Source: Vitrella brassicaformis (lineage: Eukaryota; Sar; Vitrellaceae). From it: a stretch of 64,000 nucleotides of DNA. The stretch is taken from the NCBI GenBank assembly GCA_001179505.1, contig CDMY01000273.1, forward strand, positions 62,001 to 126,000, read 5' to 3'. This document shows, piece by piece, positions 46,175-56,992 of this stretch; positions within the stretch are counted from its first letter, which is position 1, and each line of letters begins with the position of its first letter. The notes beneath the pieces were generated by a model. It was not told the origin of the DNA and ran no database searches. It saw nothing but the letters and a program-made list of their open reading frames with translations. The position numbers were made by a program, and so were the translations under genes.

Positions 46175-49100
46175 ATGGTGCTGGTTATCTCATTCCTCTT
46201 TGCCTTGGCGTGTGGATTGGTGGCCGCTGATCCATCCCCGAGGGAAAGGGTGGTCAATCTCGTCACCGAGCTGAAAGAACGCATCGTGGAGGACCGCAGC
46301 AACGAACAAAAGGTACGACCTATACAGATGGAGAAGATGTGCAGCCATGGCGGCCACAGGTGTATGACAAGTACGCCTGCTGGTGCGAGAAGACGCTCAA
46401 GAGGAAGGCCGACACCATCCATGCTGCAAAGTATAGTCAGCACATAGATCACCCGCGCGGGAATTCGTCGGTATCTCTTTTTCCTTGTCAGGGAGGAGAT
46501 CGCCGCATTGCAGCACCAGGTGCTGGAGACCAAGAGCCGGCTGGCAGTCCTTGCCGCGGAGATCCAAACTACCAAACAGGTAATAGGAAGGGCAATGAAT
46601 CTGTGTGATCTGCGTTACCGGGATGTCAGGAGATGACAGAGATTGCCAATTCTCGGGAGGACGCGACAGCCCTACGCAAGAGGGAGAGCGAGGAATATAT
46701 GCAGGAGCAGGCTGGTACTGCAACAAATGTCACAGCAGATTGGCCGTCATCTTTTTCATTGGTTCTCCGTTTCCCCCACGTCAGAGCTCAACGAGGCCAT
46801 CGCAGCGCTGGGCAAGGCAATAGAGGTGCTGGGAGGAGTACAAAGAAAACCCCAGCAAGCAGAGCAGGAGACGGCGTTCCTCGCCACCCTACCAGGTGCG
46901 CAATAGCTCACAGACGCTCACCCATGTATCATCAACAGCATCATTTCATGTTGTTGTGGTCGTCATTTATCAGCCATCCGTCACGCGCTGCAGCTGCCCG
47001 CCGCAAAAGAGATGTCCAGCGCCAAGCTGCAGCTACTCAGCTCCTTCCTCGCCTCAACTATAACAGGAGTAAGACTGCCTCCTTTTGTCTATCTGCACTC
47101 ATTGTCATGTGCATGTGTATTGGCGTTTCCGCGCCACATGATCAGCCAATCGCCAACATTTGGGGATTCTGGCCCGCAGTCATCGACCATCTTGGGCATC
47201 CTCAAAAGCATGGACGACACTTTCAAGGGAAACCTCGTTAGGCTAGAAAAGGTGAGTAAAAGGCATTTACTGAAGCCATGGGCCTCGGAAAATCCCTCCC
47301 TGCGTGTCTGTCGGCCTGTGCAGCAAGAAAAAGCCAAGCAGGAGCAGTACAAGGTCTTCCTGCAGGACACATCTAACCAGCTTAAAAGCCTTGAAGAGGC
47401 CCTGGCCGCAAAGGAGGGAGAACAAGCCGACAAGATGAAAGCAGAGGTGAGGAAGACCTCGATAACAAACACCCAAGTAGACCCATGGATTGCCCTGTTG
47501 CTACAGGCCGAGAGCAAATCTCAGCTCGCCGATACAGTGGAGCAGCGAGACAGCGGTAAAATCCAACACACACCTACACACACACACACACACACACACA
47601 TACACATTTGATGAAGCTACGTGTGTCTCCCTCTTCAGATGAGGCGTTCTTCGCAGACGCTGCTGCCGGCTGCAAAAACAAAGCGGACGAATGGCACGGT
47701 AAGCGGCGGGATGTGCGGCTCGGTTGACGTTGACGTTGGCTCTCGCCTGTGGGTGTCAGCTCGGGAGCAGATGCGTGACGATGAGCTAAGTGGCATCCAA
47801 AAAGCCCTGGACTTCCTCGCCTCAGATGAGGCACAGCAGCTCTTCCTCAGGTAAGACGGCCGCTTACGCGTCACCGGTGAGACAGGATTGCATGTAACGC
47901 CTTCTGGTCAGGATCGGCAAGCGACAAGCGCCGGAGCTGCTGCAGGTGTCGGCGCACATCCGTCGTCACCACACCGCTACCAAGGCGCAGCACATGTGGG
48001 CCCTCAACCAGCTCCGCAACGTGGCAAGGAAGGCGCACAGCCCCCAGCTGGCGCTTCTAGCCCTCCAGTTGTTGTGCGTTGCCCTCCTTCTTCAGCAAGG
48101 TCGTTTCGAGAAGGTGCTCAAGGCCATCAACAAGACACTCAAACATCTGAAGGTCAGAGGATTGGACAAATGCGACTTTTACCGCTATTCATGTGTGTCT
48201 CTGATCGATATTCAGGACGAGGCGCAGCAGGACATCAAACAGCGAGACTGGTGAGGCACCAAGGAAGGAAGGATGGACACCCCGATCGTTTGGGCATTGT
48301 GATGCAGGTGTATAGAGGAGCTGCACCAGACGAAACTGAGCCTTGAAGAGCTGTCACACGCATACACCATCCAGTCGTCGAAGATTGACAAGCTGTCCGC
48401 CAAGTCCAACAAGCTGGCGCACGACATGCAGAAGACACACGAGGTCGCAAAAAGAAACGAAATGAGGTCCTTGCAGACATGCCTTTTCCCTTTTCCCCTT
48501 TGCAGGAGCTTGAGCAGGTGAATGCGACGATCAGTACTGCACATGACGATCGCAATTCTGCCGCAGCGGCATACAACCAGAGCAGAACTGGTATGGAAGA
48601 AGAAGACCGCATGATGCATGTCTCTCATTTCATCGACTCATCCGTCGCGGTTTGCTCTTTCAGCCAACTTGGCTGCCGTGGAGCTGCTCGGCCACACCAT
48701 TTCAGAACTGCAGGCCTTCTTCAAGAGCGGCGAGGGCGATGTGCCCAGCCCGTCGACAGCGCTGATACAGGTGGCATCGTGCCCCCTTCTGTCTAGTATC
48801 CATTCTCATCCCTCCCCCGCCTCTCTCTGTCTGTGTATGCGCGCGCGTGTGTGTGTCGCAGACCCAAAGCGTGGTCCCCAGACACAGATACTCCCCCCTT
48901 CGTCTTCTGCACCGCCACCGTCGGTCGAGTGCACTCCTCCGCCGCACACACAGCCACCGCTACGGTCACCGCAGGATCCTCGCGTCGAAAGACTACAAGT
49001 CTTCCCACAGCAGCAGCATCAGCAGCAGCCAGGAGCCCACATTCGATGTGGATCCTGACCAGGCACCGGAGACGAAGTTCTCAGACACGAAATCCACAAA

Positions 49101-49976
49101 GGTACACATGCGGACAGATGGAGACACGGCAAACGAGAGAATGCATGAGGCCTTTGCACGCGTGTGGATGGATGTGTGGATTTGTTGATCCAGGGTCAGA
49201 CGGACAGTGTGTTGGGCATGATTTCCTACGTCAAGGACAAGATTGAGAGCGACATCGAGGCGGAGGAGAAAGATGAGCAGGAGGCCATCGAGCAGTTTGG
49301 CAAGGTCATGGCCGACCTCAAGACCACCCAGCAGTCACTGCAAGCCAAATATGTGGAGCTCGAAGGCGCCAAAGGCAAGCCAACACAACCCAATCCACAC
49401 TCACCACATTCACCTCCTCCCAGGTCTGTGTGTTTGTGTGTGTGGTTGTGCCGGTATGTATTGTCTGTGTTTGTGTCGTTGCAGCTGATGTCGACATGGA
49501 TCTGGGGGAGACGCTTTCAGGCCGCAATACAACCAGCACCACACAAAGCGACACGGAGACACACAAGAACCAGATCAAACCTGGATGCGGTGAGTGCAGT
49601 GGACGAGGATGCGTGAATGCCCATCATTTCCTTCTGTGTCACATGTTGAATGAATGTCAGATTGGTTGATGGCCAGTTTCGACGCCCGAGCTCAGCATCG
49701 TGCCGAAGAAAGGGACGCGCTCACAAACGTAAGCACGCTGAATGATGTCCACAGCCGGCCCCCGCAAACGGAACGGGTGCATTTCTCTGTGGCTCACGCT
49801 AGGCAAAGTCGGTGTTGAAAGGCGCGTCGATGGGCAAGGCCCTCCTGCAGAACGACAGAGTGAGGAGCCAGGAAGGCCATCAAATGGATGCGGAGGACGG
49901 GGCGGACGACTCCCCGGTCGTAGTGGTGGAGGAGGTGATTGAAGAGGGGCCACTTCTCATCAGGGCTCAGCAATGA
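46175..49976 (+). CDS. Secreted coiled-coil protein of the CWCE-motif family
   Basis: About twenty exons encode roughly 700 residues. The N-terminus is a signal peptide (VLVISFLFALACGLVAA). The first mature segment reads VYDKYACWCEKTLKRKAD, a Cys-Trp-Cys-Glu motif I associate with expanded secreted coiled-coil families in dinoflagellates and their relatives. Later exons repeat a pattern of heptad coils and single cysteines: ELNEAIAALGKAIEVLGG, DAAAGCKNKADEW, ELSGIQKALDFLASDEAQQL, WCIEELHQTKLSLEEL and a C-terminal CDWLMASFDAR. The function is unknown; a surface-coat or wall role is a guess. One intron near 49376 uses a GC donor (AAAG/GCAAGC). The intron at about 47072-47146 could not be placed exactly. 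The tail is acidic (VVVVEEVIEEG). Confidence 0.75.
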
Positions 49977-50270
49977 CGGCCAGTGGTTGTGCGTGTATTC
50001 GACGGACTACTAGGGCAATGGCATTGGTCGATCACTGCCAGAGTGCTGTCTGTCAGCAGTCAGTGCCTGGTGGGTTGGCTGTGTTGCGTACCGTGAACCT
50101 GTGCATGTTCCGATCCAATGTCTCTATCGCACGAAGGTAAGCTGCGTCGAGACATCAATATTGATTCACGTCTCATATCGACACACACCAAGGCACACGT
50201 AGCCCAGCCAGCCGCACATAAACCACGCAGCATCTCCCTCTCCCTCTCCCTCTGTCCGCCCTACGTCACG

Positions 50271-50978
50271 TCAGCTTTCCACACTCTGATATATCCACCA
50301 GCACACCACTCTCAACGACGAGTACTGATTCGCCGACCCCATGTGCTGTGTCCTCGCATCAATCACACACGGCACGCCTTCTCGATAGCAGTACCACACC
50401 TCCTCCCTCTCCTCTTTCTCCTTTCGCCCCGCCGCCTCGTCCGCCCGGTGGTCCGTCACGTAGTCGAGGTGCGAGCCAAGCCTGATGCCCAATGGGCCCG
50501 TCGATCTGTCGAACGTGTCAAGCGACATCAACACGGTGAACTCTCCCGCGTCGCCGTCTGCGTGCCACTCAATCTCTGAGCCACCAGGCAGAGTAAGTGA
50601 GAGGCCGGTCTCGGAGAGGACGAGCGTCCGTTCGCTGCCGAGAGCTGCCTGGAGGATGTCTGGGATGCCTGCCGTCTGCATGAACTCCGCCATAGCCTCG
50701 TGCTGGGGCGACTCATCCGACAAGTGGACATTTTTCCTCAGCCGGCCGCACTCAGGCATCCGCACAACGCCCAGGTCGTCGAGATCCAAATAGACATCGT
50801 CCTCAGCAGGCCGCCAGTGGCCCTCAATAGCAGTAATCAGACCACCAAGAGAGCGGCGCAGATCTATCAGAGCGTCGTGTCCGACGACACTGGGCAGAAT
50901 GACGACGCCGTGTTGCCGAAGCTTGTCCACACATTCTTCAACCTGAGGATGGAGTCCAGCCACCTCAAGCTGATCCAT
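50271..50978 (-). CDS. Phytanoyl-CoA dioxygenase (PhyH)-like 2-oxoglutarate oxygenase
   Basis: A single exon of 235 codons from the ATG at 50978 (MDQLEVAGLHPQVEECV) to the stop at 50271. It has the PhyH start HGVVILPSVVG, the iron-binding HxD in SEIEWHADGDAGEFTVL, the substrate-side GPLGIRLGSHLDY, and the distal iron ligand and 2-oxoglutarate-binding Arg in TQHMGSANQYSSLRVV. All iron ligands are present. It would hydroxylate an unknown substrate using Fe(II), oxygen and 2-oxoglutarate. The frame stays open further upstream but runs into the divergent ALG9 coding region, so the downstream ATG is preferred. It is intronless, unlike most neighbours. Confidence 0.75.
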   Translation of the reverse strand: MDQLEVAGLHPQVEECVDKLRQHGVVILPSVVGHDALIDLRRSLGGLITAIEGHWRPAEDDVYLDLDDLGVVRMPECGRLRKNVHLSDESPQHEAMAEFMQTAGIPDILQAALGSERTLVLSETGLSLTLPGGSEIEWHADGDAGEFTVLMSLDTFDRSTGPLGIRLGSHLDYVTDHRADEAAGRKEKEEREEVWYCYREGVPCVIDARTQHMGSANQYSSLRVVCWWIYQSVES

Positions 50979-51194
50979 CTCCCGAGATGTCGTGGCTTCT
51001 CGCCGCTGGCAACTCAGAGAAAGATCAATCCCGCTGGCGGTTTCTGGAGAGATCTGGAGCTCCTGGGAGACAGAACCACCCCTTCCTCTCTCCTTTCGTT
51101 GCTTGGCGCCTGGGCTGGCGCCAGCCGTCCTCTTTTCCCTCTCCAGTTCTGCGAGCTTGACATCTGCAAGCTTGATCTTTATGGTCACGTAAGG

Positions 51195-53228
51195 ATGAAG
51201 CAGATTGACGCAACCGCGGTGCTGCTGGGCCTGGCCTCTGCCCTGTCTGTGAGTTACAGCATCATATCTGACTGCGATGAGGTCTTCAACTACTGGGAGC
51301 CGACGCACTTCATCGCCTTCCATAAGGGCATGCAGACATGGGAATACAGCCCGCAGTACGCACTGCGCTCCTATGCATACCTCCTGCCACTCGCCGGGCT
51401 CGCCAAGCTGCTGGCCCTCATCGGCTTTGCCCGGCCTCTCATCTGGTTCATCTTACGGGGCGTGCTGGCCATCTCTTGTGCCATCATTCAGGGCTCTCTT
51501 ATCAGCGCATTGGGTTCGGCTGTCAGCCCATTAGTCGCCCGCTATGCTTTGCTGGCCTTCATCTGCAGCCCCGGTCACGTGCTGGCGTCGTCGCCCTTGC
51601 TTCCCTCCTCGACCTTCATGCAGCTGTCGATGCTCGTGTGGACGCTGTGGCTACGCAACAGGTGTGCCTTGGCTGTGGGCGTGGCCGTGTTCGCCACAGT
51701 GGCCACCAACTGGCCGTTCGCCGCTTTGCTGTTCGTCCCCTTCATGCTGGACGTCTTCCTTGCCAAAGGCATCGTGTGGTCGGTGGTTTGGGGGCTGCTG
51801 TGGGGCGCTCATGTCACTGCACCGGTCGTGCTTGTCGACTATGTCTTTTATGGACGGTGGCTGGCCAGTCCGCTCAACATAGCCATGTACAACACGGGCA
51901 TCGGGGCTGGCGAGAGTGCGGCTGGCCGGTCGGTGTTGTATGGGGTGGAGTCATGGCACTACTACGCCACCAACCTGCTGCTCAACTTCCACGTCTGGGT
52001 GCCCCTGGCTGCTCTGGGTGCGGTCGTCATGGCTGTGAGGTGCTGCTCACGCCAGAAGAAAGAGAAAGGAATGACAGGTGTTGCAGCACCATCCGCCAGG
52101 CGCTTCACGTTTGTGGTGCTGTCGCCCCTGTTGATCTGGCTGGCCGTCATGTTCCGGCTGCCCCACAAAGAGGAGAGATTTCTGTTCGTTATCTACCCAC
52201 TGATCAGCATCGCGGCTGCGTGTGGCTGCGAGGCCATCCACAACGCTGAGGGCTTCTTCTGCGGCGGTGCGGCCAAAGTGCCGGGCAAGGCCGACCAGGA
52301 CATAGCCGCCAGCAGCAGCAAGCCAGTGGCCATGTCGTTACTGCGGCTGGTGTTGCGAGGGCTGCGTGTGGGGATGTGGTGTGGGCTGTTGCTGGGGGCG
52401 TCGCTGACTGTCAGCCGTGTGGCTGGTTTGTACGTTTACTACGGCCGGCCGGTGTTCCGTGTGTGGGAGAGGACCATGGCTGCCGTGGAGAAAGAGGAGA
52501 GCAAGTCTGTCAGTGCGTGCACAGGTAGATGAAATGGGTTGGTCTGGGACGTGTTGAGTGATCGCCCGATGCCATGTGTGTGCGTGTGTGTGTGTGTGAT
52601 TCAGGTGCGGATTGGCATCGGTATCCCAGCAGTTTCTTCCTGCATGAAAGGGCAGAGCTGCGGTTCGTCAGGGCGGGCTTCAAAGGTGGGTGATAACTAA
52701 CTAACATGACGGACACATACATCAACAGACAGACCGAGGCGAGGGGGGCTGTGCTGTGCTGTGCCGTTGGTGTGTCAGGCTTGCTGCCTGGTGTGTTCAA
52801 CTCCACATCCAGTATCCCACCAGGCATGAACGACGACAATCGAGAAGACCCTCACAAGTGTGTCAGACAGGCGGCCAGAGAGAGGCACTCACCCATACAT
52901 ACGCACACTGTCTCTGTCGGTTGTGCATACACACAGGTACGTGTCGATAAGTGAGTGCGACTACTTAGTCGACTCGACGGACCAGCCATTGGCGGCCAAC
53001 GCACCACGGCCACGCGAGAAGCTCATGCAGTTGAATGGCGATGCGATTGCCGCCGACCAGCTGGCCTTCGAGTCGGTGTCATGCTATCCCATCCTGGAGG
53101 CGGCCATGAGCCGTGCACCATACAGGAGCTTCCTCATCCCGCCGTGGAGCATAGAGACGCATGAGGGCCGCAACACGTTCGTGCAGATGTGTGTGTGGAA
53201 AGTGGTGGCCGGGCGGACGACAGATTGA
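51195..53228 (+). CDS. ALG9: Alpha-1,2-mannosyltransferase ALG9
   Basis: Four exons (51195-52526, 52604-52685, 52780-52857, 52937-53228) give about 595 residues, close to the usual size. ALG9 is a multi-spanning GT22 enzyme of the ER that adds mannose from dolichol-P-mannose to the lipid-linked N-glycan precursor. Diagnostic segments are ISDCDEVFNYWEPTHF, QTWEYSPQYALRSYAYLLPL, SMLVWTLWLRNRCALAVG, FRLPHKEERFLFVIYPLI and, in the second exon, WHRYPSSFFLHE. The last exon has the lumenal YVSISECDYLVDS block. Several hydrophobic helices fill the first exon. The start is at the ATG just before MKQIDATAVLLGLASAL, 216 bp from the divergent PhyH start. Confidence 0.93.
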
Positions 53229-53326
53229 ATTCATTCGTTCATGTCATGTATCGATACATGCAATTGATGTGACTGACATTTATGTGCCATGCCATCATGA
53301 GGGCGTGGCGTTCATGGACAGACAGT

Positions 53327-55615
53327 TCACATTTGCTCGTGTAGGTGCATTGCCTTGGCAGCCAGCGCCTTGATCACCCCACACATTTCCCCACTGCACT
53401 TGCCGAACGTCATGCGCAGCAGCAGCAGGGAGGCAGTCACCCACTTGACGGACGCATCATCCTTCGAAACACCAACACACACACACGCGTAGACACACAT
53501 GAGTCCAGTCCGTGCTTGGCTTCCACGCCCTTGGAGCTGACGCGCACGCACCGCACCTTGGTGAGCTGCGATTTCCAGAGCCAGGCAGATGCCACACAGT
53601 AGCTTGACAATGGTCGCACGCGAATCGATGTCGGGGTCACTGGTGAGGCCGCGCATCGTCATGCCCATCACGTACGCCTTGAGCGCGTAAAGGGTCTTGT
53701 CGAGCAGCACCCTGTCCATGTCCACGGCTGCTGCTGCTGAGTCCTCTTCAAGACTGAGACACTGCAGCAACAGCTGCAAAACAGGGAGACACACAGCACC
53801 CACAGATTCGTGCGTGCACACGCTTGTCCGTGCCTCGTGCACGCAGCCTCAACTTGGGACATACCATCATCAGCGCCGCCATCGGCCCTGGTCTGCGAAA
53901 GACAAATACACACACGCCACACACATGCCGAATGAACGAACAGCTCTCTCCTGTGCATACAAGTATGCTATGAGGCAGTCGACATCACTTAGGTTGGTCA
54001 CATCCATCGAGTCAGAGATCACCACATCCACGGCCTGCAGAGTGGACAACAAACAAGGGGCCGTACATCGATTGCACGATGGGTGGTGCGTGTGTATGTG
54101 TGCTGACTTGGCGCAACAAACCTGGTCAAAGCACACCACAATAGAGCCATCAACACAATTCCTTCTCAATAAAGCTGGGGGCCTACTTTCGACAGAATGT
54201 CTCAGCCCTCCAATAAGCTCCTCCTTCCTCTCTGGCCGTGACAGCACGATGGCAGCAGCCGCCTCGAGCGCCGCACACGTGCAATGCTGCCCCACACGGA
54301 CCCTCCTCGCGGAGAAGGAGCTCACCTTGACCGGACTCGCCCCAGCTGCCTTTCCCTCAGCTCTTTTGTCGCCCCTTGTTGCCGACCTCACTGCCGAGAA
54401 GAAGCCCCTGGTACTACTTGTGGTGGTGGCCTGTAGCTGCCTCTTGGCGGTCGACCTTTTCTTCTCTTTGTTGAGTCGTTCCGTCCTGACATTGGCCGCC
54501 TTGAGCATGGCGTCGATCAGCGGAGCCAGCTGGGTGTCGGAATTGGTGTTGTCGTCCATGTGTGCGGTCATGAGAAAGGCGGCAGCGGCGCCATAGGTGA
54601 CAGTGTCGCATGACGGCCGAACGCACTCGAGGCAGTCGTGCAGGAGGGGAAGAACGCCCTTATCGAGCAGGCACTTCGTCAGATGTCGCTTCTTGGCTGC
54701 ATAGAAGCAGATAGAGACATGAAGAGTGTGCACCAACAGGACAACAGAGCATCTACGTGTGAGCCCACCGGCCGCCTCCTCACTCAAGTAGCTCCGGTCA
54801 GCGACGGTGTCTCGCAACTCCCGGCACTCCTTCCACCACAGACACGCGTCCTCCTCCTCCTCACCGCCCGCCCCCTCGTCCAGAAGGTGCTCCACCATGG
54901 CCACCATGAGGCAGTGGCCGGCAGCATACAGAGCCATCCGCCAACTCAGCCCCAGCTGAGCCAGCGCAAACACCAGGTGGATGCTGTCCTCGGCTGTCTC
55001 CTCCTCCTTGCTGCAGTGCTGCATGTATGTCAGCAGCACATCCACACGGTCAGGCGTGAAGACCCCCAACACGTCGGCGGCCATAGCGTCTCTGCCAGTA
55101 GGGAAGTGGTAGAGCCCCTCCATCATATTGGTGATAACGTCGATAAGGGTGGCAGGGGGCATGTCGGGCAGCGACAAGAGGCCGAGATGCGCATCGAGGA
55201 AAGCTGCCAGCCTGCCGTTGTCGATGAGATAGCTGATCAGCCACGGCAGATGGCCGAGCGTGTCGGTCGTCACGTAAGGGCTCATCAGCTCACACCAGCA
55301 GTCGAAGAGGACCTCCACTTCCGACGCATCGCGGGGCGACAGGCTCATCAGCACATCTACACCTCCACTTTTGGCAAACAACTCACATGTTCTGCTGCTT
55401 GGTTCCTCCATTCCGCTGTCCGTCATCGTGTCCATGAGGTCTTGCAGCCCTGTCGTCCACAGGCGGTCCAGCTGCCCTGTTCTCAACATGGAAGCCAACC
55501 GCTTGACTGTCTTCTTGTAGCTGCGGTCCCTGCCCTCGTCACTCCCGTGATTCAGGGGGCGGGCTTCAGCGTCATGGCCTTCCGGCCGCTTACACATGCT
55601 GAATGCGAGACCCAT
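53327..55615 (-). CDS. Helical-repeat (ARM-like) protein with N-terminal acylation motif
   Basis: A large first exon (55615 to about 54122) is followed by shorter ones to the TGA at 53327. The N-terminus MGLAFSMCKR has Gly2, Ser6 and Cys8, a typical N-myristoylation plus palmitoylation arrangement for membrane attachment. The body, about 700 residues, is built from helices such as WLISYLIDNGRLAAFLDAHL, HLVFALAQLGLSWRMALYAA and CLLDKGVLPLLHDCLECV that resemble armadillo/HEAT repeats, broken by a basic disordered loop (KKRSTAKRQLQATTTSSTRG). The C-terminal exons continue with LLLQCLSLEED and VTASLLLLRMTFGK. I do not recognise the family. It is divergent from CFAP300 with 146 bp between starts. 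Confidence 0.65.
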
Positions 55616-55761
55616 GGCGGATGTGTGTGCGCCTCTTTGCCTGTGGCTGAGTGCACTACAGGGCCACCAGAGGGCCACAGTGGAGGGCCTGAACACTCAG
55701 TTTCAACAACGTTGCCCGGGAGACGGGGGGCTGCGAGACGGCCCCCAAGACGGTGCCCAAA

Positions 55762-56718
55762 ATGGCGAGTACAGCTCCTGTCGAGGACAAGAAGGCATTT
55801 CACCCCATCGACGTTCCCTTCCCACCCTTCTTCGACAAGGAGCTGCGGGAGGCCTGGCTCAAGTGGGGTCTCAGCGAGGACATGGGGGCCGTCAAATTCT
55901 CATTCGACAACGCCCTGCCGACCGCCGCAGCCACCACACAGATCAGCAAAGATGTCCTTCGGCCGTTTGTCGAGGACTTCTTCTCGGACCCGACGGTGCG
56001 TTCGGCGCTGCGAGGGGCGTTTCCCATGGTGTTTGGGAGTGGGCGCACGGTGTGCGAGTTTGATGTGATGCGGACGAGCAAGACGCGGATGAGCTTCCTG
56101 AGCGAGCCTTTGGTGAATGGGGGCATCGTGAGTGAGAGCGGACACATCAAGGGGCGCCTGGAAGAGGACTATGAAGGTGCCCATGCACACACATGGAGAC
56201 GATGTGTATGCATGGATAGGATGGTCGTGTTTGTTGTTGTTGTCGTGCCTGTGTGTGTGGTGCAGGCATTCCGATAGTCAATATGCTGCGTGAGTGTCTC
56301 CTTATGGAGGAGAGCGAGCACTGGGAGGTTTTCTCTGAGCAGGACCGGTGCGAGTTCCTCTTGATGATCTTCCAGCACCTGGTGGTCGGGGGGGCCATGA
56401 ACCAGTACGACGACAGCGCCACCCCCTACTATGACACCACACGACGCCTCTACAAGGAGTTCTGCAGTGTGAGACGCAACGAAGACGGAGACATTCAGGT
56501 AAGAACACATCAACGGTGCAGAAAGCCGTGTGCATCCAGCGTCTTCTCTTGTGTTGGTGGTTCAGGTGATATCAAAGGTAGTGCGGGTGCGTTCGTTCTC
56601 TGATGAGGGGTCCTCGCTGTTTCCCCGCGAGCATCCCTCCAACTTTTGCTATTTGATCATCGACCCGCTCAGTCGGCAGCTGTGGGTGTGGTACTATGGC
56701 TATCGACCCTGGTTCTGA
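55762..56718 (+). CDS. CFAP300: Cilia- and flagella-associated protein 300
   Basis: Three exons (about 55762-56174, 56267-56500, 56566-56718) encode roughly 266 residues, the same length as animal CFAP300 (C11orf70). Matching segments are LKWGLSEDMGAVKFSFDN, IFQHLVVGGAMNQYDDSATP followed by YYDTTRRLYKEFCSV, and the C-terminal FCYLIIDPLSRQLWVWY. CFAP300 is a cytoplasmic factor required for assembly or transport of outer and inner dynein arms. With CFAP53 and the DRC5-like gene it forms a loose cluster of flagellar genes in this window. The start is the ATG of MASTAPVEDKKAF. Confidence 0.88.
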
Positions 56719-56992
56719 CTGATGCATGGATGGATGATTGGGTGCACGTGTGTGTTGTGGATGGACACGTTGACGGACAGGGCTGATCGAAGGGCACTGG
56801 TGTCTCACAAGTGTTTGTATGGCAATGCACACACAAGACAACTCGCAGGGTCTGTACTCGAGGGCACAAAAAATCCAACATGACGCACAGAAAAAACACC
56901 TCACTCGCTCATCATACATTTGAGCCTCATCGGCTCAATCGATCGATCGACACGCCAGTTCTTCCATCCTAACCCGCCCTAATGTCATATGG

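Noticed and set aside
50700..51194. 5' extension of the ALG9 open frame
   Set aside because: It overlaps the PhyH-like coding region on the other strand and lacks any membrane or family signal; the ALG9 domain begins right after the ATG at 51195.
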